Positions 34,347-37,918 of a DNA stretch of 37,918 nt are shown here, in pieces. Each line of letters begins with the position of its first letter. The first letter of the stretch is position 1. The position numbers and the translations under genes are program-made. This stretch comes from Candidatus Moranbacteria bacterium RIFCSPLOWO2_12_FULL_48_12 (GTDB taxonomy: Bacteria > Patescibacteriota > Minisyncoccia > Moranbacterales > UBA1568). The notes under the pieces are model-generated. The model was given only the letters and a program-made list of their open reading frames with translations, did no database searches and was not told the DNA's origin. The stretch spans positions 1-37,918 of the forward strand of contig MFSB01000006.1 of NCBI GenBank assembly GCA_001784735.1, in the 5' to 3' direction.

Positions 34347-34373
34347 TTGTCAAAGGAAGAAGAATGTTATCAT
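34347..34373 (+). promoter_or_regulatory. Possible promoter of gpmI
   Basis: TTGTCA, a 15-nt spacer and TATCAT with an upstream TGT extension. The spacer is short. The leader would be about 35 nt. Confidence 0.4.
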
Positions 34374-34413
34374 ACGAAAAGAATCGAAAGTAAAAAACCT
34401 TACATATAAAAAA

Positions 34414-35979
34414 ATGTATAAACCGCTTGTCCTCATTGTTCTTGATGGCTGGGGCATCTCGAACAGCATCCAAGGCAATCCTATCCGGGAAGCCACCCTG
34501 CCGACTTTTGAAAAATTGAACCGTTTCTACCCAATGACGACGCTTCAGGCTTCGGGAATTTCGGTCGGCTTGCCATGGAACACCGCGGGGAATAGCGAAG
34601 TCGGCCATATGACGATGGGCGCCGGGCGCGTCATCTACCAGAATATGCCCCGCATCTCACTTTCTATCCAAGACGGCAGTTTTTTCAAAAATGAAGTGCT
34701 CCTCGATACCATCAATACAGTCAAAAAAAACAAAAGCAAGCTTCATCTGATGGGGCTTATCAGTTCCGGTTCGGTTCACTCGCACCGAGATCACTTGCTT
34801 GCGCTCCTGCGCCTCGTCAAAAATGAGGGGCTGAGCGAAGTCTATGTCCACGTCTTTACCGACGGCCGCGATTCGGCCCCGACCGCCGGAATACAGCAGG
34901 TCAAAGAGTTGACTCGCGAAATGCGCCTCGTCGGCATCGGAAAAATCGCCAGTCTTTCCGGCCGCAATTTCTCCATGGATCGCAACAATAACTGGGATCG
35001 CATCGAAAAAACCTACCGCATGCTAACCGAGGGATCGGAGAAAACAGCCACGGATCCTCTCATCGCTCTCGAACAATCTTATATCAAGAACATCACCGAC
35101 GAATACATCGAGCCAACCGTGATCACCGAAAAAGATAAGCCCATCGCGCTCATCAAAAACAAAGATGCGGTCATCTTTTTCAATTTCCGCGAAGATCGGG
35201 CGCGCGAATTGACTAAAGCCTTCACTGTGCCCGATTTCGACGGCTTCCAGCGGAAACTCCTCGACATCCACTTCACCACTTTCACGGAACATGAGCGCGG
35301 ATTGCCGGCCCACATCGCATTCCCGCCGGAGGACGTGGAACACTCTCTCGGCGAGACCCTGAGCCTCCGCAGCAAGAAACAGCTCCGCATCGCTGAAACG
35401 GAAAAATACGCCCACGTTACCTACTTTTTCAACGGCGGCAAGGAAAAAGCCTTCCCCGGAGAGGATCGTCTCCTCATCCCCTCCCCCACTGTTTCGCACT
35501 TCGATGAGATTCCGGAAATGAGTTCGCCGCAAATTACCGAAGCGCTCATCGCCGCAGTGGAAAAAAATGAATATGATTTCATCCTCGTCAACTATGCCAA
35601 CCCGGATATGGTGGGACACACCGGCAATGAAGAAGCCTCTATCAAAGCCGTCGAGGCCACCGACAAGAGCCTCTCGATCGTCGTCCCGGCTGTCCTCAAG
35701 GCCGGCGGGGCGATGATTATCACGGCTGACCATGGCAACGTCGAGGAATTGAAGAAGGCTTCTACCGGAGAAGCCGATACCGAACACTCTACCAACCCGA
35801 TCCCGCTCTGGTATATCACCCCCGAGAACCACCGTGAAAAAGCCGCGGAGCAGATGATGCGCGAACAGAACGAAGTCAATGGCCTGCTCTCTGATATCGC
35901 TCCCACCGTTCTCGATATTATGGGCATCGAAAAACCCGCTGAAATGAACGGCGCCAGCCTCCTCCCGACGCTGAAATAA
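34414..35979 (+). CDS. gpmI: 2,3-bisphosphoglycerate-independent phosphoglycerate mutase
   Basis: Interconverts 3- and 2-phosphoglycerate in lower glycolysis using two Mn ions. 521 aa, usual length about 510. The N-terminal metal site is LVLIVLDGWGIS. The catalytic Ser lies in AGNSEVGHMTMGAGRVIYQ. Transferase-domain motifs are HVFTDGRDSAPTAG, GRNFSMDRNNNWDRIEKTYR and NFREDRARELTKAF. The second metal cluster is in ILVNYANPDMVGHTGNEEAS and ITADHGNVEE, and EHSTNPIPL is present. The ATG at 34414 matches the family N-terminus; the 34 in-frame codons upstream do not. A shared terminator separates it from clpP. Confidence 0.97.
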   Translation: MYKPLVLIVLDGWGISNSIQGNPIREATLPTFEKLNRFYPMTTLQASGISVGLPWNTAGNSEVGHMTMGAGRVIYQNMPRISLSIQDGSFFKNEVLLDTINTVKKNKSKLHLMGLISSGSVHSHRDHLLALLRLVKNEGLSEVYVHVFTDGRDSAPTAGIQQVKELTREMRLVGIGKIASLSGRNFSMDRNNNWDRIEKTYRMLTEGSEKTATDPLIALEQSYIKNITDEYIEPTVITEKDKPIALIKNKDAVIFFNFREDRARELTKAFTVPDFDGFQRKLLDIHFTTFTEHERGLPAHIAFPPEDVEHSLGETLSLRSKKQLRIAETEKYAHVTYFFNGGKEKAFPGEDRLLIPSPTVSHFDEIPEMSSPQITEALIAAVEKNEYDFILVNYANPDMVGHTGNEEASIKAVEATDKSLSIVVPAVLKAGGAMIITADHGNVEELKKASTGEADTEHSTNPIPLWYITPENHREKAAEQMMREQNEVNGLLSDIAPTVLDIMGIEKPAEMNGASLLPTLK

Positions 35980-36025
35980 CAGACAGTCAACAAACAACAG
36001 AAACGAAAAGCAAATTCTTAAATTT

Positions 36026-36056
36026 AAAAAACGAGCCAATTTCAGGCTCGTTTTTT
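36026..36056. terminator. Bidirectional terminator between gpmI and clpP
   Basis: AAAAAACGAGCC/GGCTCGTTTTTT with a 7-nt loop; T runs on both strands. Confidence 0.9.
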
Positions 36057-36101
36057 GCTGACTATGAGTTGCTTGCTTGTTAATTGTTAGTTGCTGACTG
36101 C

Positions 36102-36686
36102 CTACTCAATCACCTTGTCGACGATGCCATACTTCAAGGCTTCTTCCGCGCTCATGAAATAATCGCGTTCGGTATCCTGTTCGATCTTCTGGAGCTTCTG
36201 TCCGGTGTGCTTGGCGAGGATCTTGTTCAGACGGTCGCGGGTCTTGAGGATATGGCGAGCATGGATATCGACGTCGGTGGCCTGGCCTTGGGCGCCGCCC
36301 AATACCTGGTGGATCAGCACCTCGCTGTTGGGAAGAGCCATCCGCTTGCCTTTTTTCCCGGCAGCAAGCAAGAGCGCCGCAGCCGAAGCCGCCATGCCGA
36401 TACAGATGGTCTGCACTTCCGGCTTCACATACTGCATCGTGTCATAGATAGCCAGCGCCGATGTGACGGATCCGCCGGGAGAATTGATATACATCTTGAT
36501 ATCCTCTTTGGTGTTCTGCGATTCGAGAAACAAAAGCTGGGCAATCACCGCGTTGGCGACACCGTCATCGATCGGCGCACCGATGAAGATGATGCGATCC
36601 TTCAGCAAACGCGAGTAGATATCATAAGCGCGCTCGCCGAAACTCGTCTTCTCCACCACCATGGGAATGAGATATTGGCTTTTCAT
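36102..36686 (-). CDS. clpP: ATP-dependent Clp protease proteolytic subunit
   Basis: Serine protease barrel that degrades proteins fed by ClpX/ClpC-type unfoldases. 194 aa, standard length. The catalytic triad is the Ser in [18 protein letters not shown], the His in [11 protein letters not shown], and the Asp in [20 protein letters not shown]. The oligomer segment [18 protein letters not shown] is conserved. The ATG at 36686 ([20 protein letters not shown]) gives the usual N-terminus. Its position after tig on the same strand is a common bacterial arrangement, although 285 nt with repeats separates them. Confidence 0.97.
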   Translation of the reverse strand: MKSQYLIPMVVEKTSFGERAYDIYSRLLKDRIIFIGAPIDDGVANAVIAQLLFLESQNTKEDIKMYINSPGGSVTSALAIYDTMQYVKPEVQTICIGMAASAAALLLAAGKKGKRMALPNSEVLIHQVLGGAQGQATDVDIHARHILKTRDRLNKILAKHTGQKLQKIEQDTERDYFMSAEEALKYGIVDKVIE

Positions 36687-36714
36687 AATGCAAAATGTAA
36701 ATATCAAAGAATGA

Positions 36715-36783
36715 ATACTCCTCGCGGCAAGCCGCGAGGTATCTTTGACAAATTTGTCTTTGATACTCGCCGCAAGCGGCGGG
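36715..36783. repeat. Tandem hairpins with a TACTC/GGGGA-type frame
   Basis: ATACTCCTCGCGGCAAGCCG..., then GTATC-TTT-GACAAATTTGTC-TTT-GATAC, then TACTCGCCGCAAGCGGCGGGGA. The two GC hairpins have different but self-complementary stems. A similar TACTCCGTGG-TCTTG-CCACGGGGA occurs in reverse inside element H. Confidence 0.55.
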
Positions 36784-36829
36784 GAATTAGACCCTAATTG
36801 AGATTAAAATGACAATGTAAAATACAAAA

Positions 36830-36949
36830 TTATTTTTTGCCACTTAGGACCATGGTACTTGAGACAGTAATACTAGCAACCTTAATCAATTCTTTCAAGG
36901 GTATCCCTACTATCTTAACATTTTTGAATTTTGATTTGTCATTTTCCAT
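36830..36949 (-). CDS. Possible 39-aa peptide or gene remnant between tig and clpP
   Basis: A short reading frame begins MENDKSKFKNVKIVGIPLKE and ends VSSTMVLSGKK. The C-terminal segment (LIKVASITVSSTMVLSG) could be a hydrophobic helix. The upstream DNA is low-complexity (repeated CAAAAATCAAAATG-like) and there is no Shine-Dalgarno sequence. It may equally be a decayed tail of a lost gene. Confidence 0.25.
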   Translation of the reverse strand: MENDKSKFKNVKIVGIPLKELIKVASITVSSTMVLSGKK

Positions 36950-36972
36950 TTTGATTTTTGCACTTTGATTTT

Positions 36973-37918
36973 TTAGAGTTTCTCCAAAAACTCGAAGGTT
37001 TTTCCGTTCCGCAATTGGCCGCGGGCGGCGCTATAAAGACGCTCCATATCGATATTTTTCTCGATATCTTTGGTGTTCTTGTAGTGTTGAAGCGTCTTGT
37101 TCATTTCTGCCTCAACATCCTTGGCATCGATTTCAATTCCTTCTTCATACGCGAGCGCGTCGAGAAGGATATGTGCGGCCAGACGATTTTTGGCCTGCGC
37201 TAGCCAGTCCTTTTTCAGTTCATCTTCCGTTTTTTTCATACGAGCGAGATAATCAGAAAAATTGAGCCCCATCGACTGGATCTGCAATTCAAATTCGCGC
37301 ACCATCCGATTTGATTCTTCCTTTACGAGAATCTCCGGATACTCGACTTCCGCATGTTCCACCAGCGCATCGAGGATCCGGGTGCGGTGTTCTGCTTTAT
37401 GCTTAGCTTTCTGTTCCTCTAGCATCCCAGATCTCAGGTTTTCTTTCAGCTTTTCCAATGATTCAAATTTTCCCAGCCTTTGAGCGAACGCATCATCGAT
37501 TACTGGGATTTCGCGCTCCTGTACCACTCCCACTTTCACCTGAAAGGTCGCTGGTTTTCCTGCTAGATGCTTGGCATGATATTCCGCCGGAAAAGTCAGT
37601 TCGAAGGTTTTTTCCTCGCCCTCCTTCATCCCCACCAATTGTTCTTCGAAACCGGGGATGAAGACGCCCTTGCCCAATACGAGCGGATGCTTTTCGCTCT
37701 TGCCGTTTTCTATGAGTACGCCATTCTGCAAGACGGAAAAGTTCACCAATACGTTGTCGTCGAGGCACGCTTCGCGATTCACCGTCACCAGCTTCGCACG
37801 CATATCGGCCAGTCTTTTCAATTCTGCATCGACTTCTTTTTCTTCAATGGTGGCCAGTTGCTTGGCAAAAGCTTTGTTCGCTTTTTTTACCGCGTCTCGC
37901 CAAGACCCGAGCACTGGC
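36973..37918 (-). CDS. tig: Trigger factor (5' end beyond window)
   Basis: Ribosome-associated chaperone and prolyl isomerase. About 315 residues are visible, lacking most of the N-terminal ribosome-binding domain with its GFRxGxxP loop. The FKBP-type PPIase domain is present (LGKGVFIPGFEEQLVGMKEG, then EEKTFELTFPAEYHAKHLAG). The helical C-terminal chaperone arms follow (EIPVIDDAFAQRLGKFESLE; YPEILVKEESNRMVREFELQ). The end is GRLRNG-like (AARGQLRNGKTFEFLEKL). The GTG at 37914 is merely the first in-window start-type codon and not the real start. Confidence 0.93.
   Translation of the reverse strand, partial: PVLGSWRDAVKKANKAFAKQLATIEEKEVDAELKRLADMRAKLVTVNREACLDDNVLVNFSVLQNGVLIENGKSEKHPLVLGKGVFIPGFEEQLVGMKEGEEKTFELTFPAEYHAKHLAGKPATFQVKVGVVQEREIPVIDDAFAQRLGKFESLEKLKENLRSGMLEEQKAKHKAEHRTRILDALVEHAEVEYPEILVKEESNRMVREFELQIQSMGLNFSDYLARMKKTEDELKKDWLAQAKNRLAAHILLDALAYEEGIEIDAKDVEAEMNKTLQHYKNTKDIEKNIDMERLYSAARGQLRNGKTFEFLEKL

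Overview
The window looks like a slice of a Patescibacteria/Candidate Phyla Radiation (Parcubacteria-like) chromosome. This is an inference from gene content, not from any database search. The signs are a ThrRS with no TGS or editing domains, a DUF4012 envelope protein, lamin-tail-domain and RNHCP proteins, many small membrane or coiled-coil hypotheticals, a half-length TsaB-like protein, tRNA genes without encoded CCA, few Shine-Dalgarno sequences, and intergenic DNA crowded with palindromic repeats.

Layout. Positions 1-4,000 (minus strand) hold an FtsK/SpoIIIE DNA translocase that runs off the left edge, preceded by three small uncharacterised genes. Positions 4,308-11,407 (minus) are rpoC and rpoB, with almost 1 kb of gene-free, palindrome-rich DNA upstream of rpoB. 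Positions 12,365-18,900 are an envelope-oriented block: a TsaB-like fragment, an anchored protein with a calcium-loop motif, an N-acetylmuramoyl-L-alanine amidase, two small membrane proteins, a secreted LTD/PKD protein (plus strand), a deoxyribosyltransferase-like protein and one unknown. Positions 18,980-22,240 carry tRNA-Gly(CCC), the DUF4012 protein and thrS. Positions 22,290-28,640 (minus) carry an RNHCP protein, a membrane-anchored unknown, a HAD hydrolase, an AAA+/DUF4143 ATPase lying between two tRNA-derived repeats, tRNA-Gly(TCC), an FAD/NAD oxidoreductase and yvcK. Positions 28,640-31,530 hold an unusual cobalamin-type radical SAM gene, apparently inserted between a NUDIX gene and yvcK. 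The right end has tRNA-Pro(TGG), HU, rny, gpmI (plus), clpP and a 5'-truncated tig.

Three layers of repeat structure deserve most attention. (1) A dispersed family of 105-160 bp inverted-repeat elements has near-constant feet (CCCC(A)GT ... ACGGGGTAA) and stems that differ between copies yet remain self-complementary within each copy. (2) Next to the intact tRNA-Gly and tRNA-Pro genes lie broken tRNA copies interrupted by 19-41 nt GC-rich palindromes, repeatedly at the same loop positions. A related palindrome may sit in frame inside rpoB, which recalls Rickettsia palindromic elements. (3) A 33-bp copy of the yvcK start lies directly behind the NUDIX gene, which suggests the radical SAM gene split an older NUDIX-yvcK pair.

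Several genes (the DUF4143 ATPase, HAD hydrolase, amidase and possibly NUDIX) have a -10-like hexamer exactly 7 nt before the start codon. With the scarcity of Shine-Dalgarno sites this suggests leaderless transcription is common here. No transposase, integrase, CRISPR array or rRNA gene was seen.
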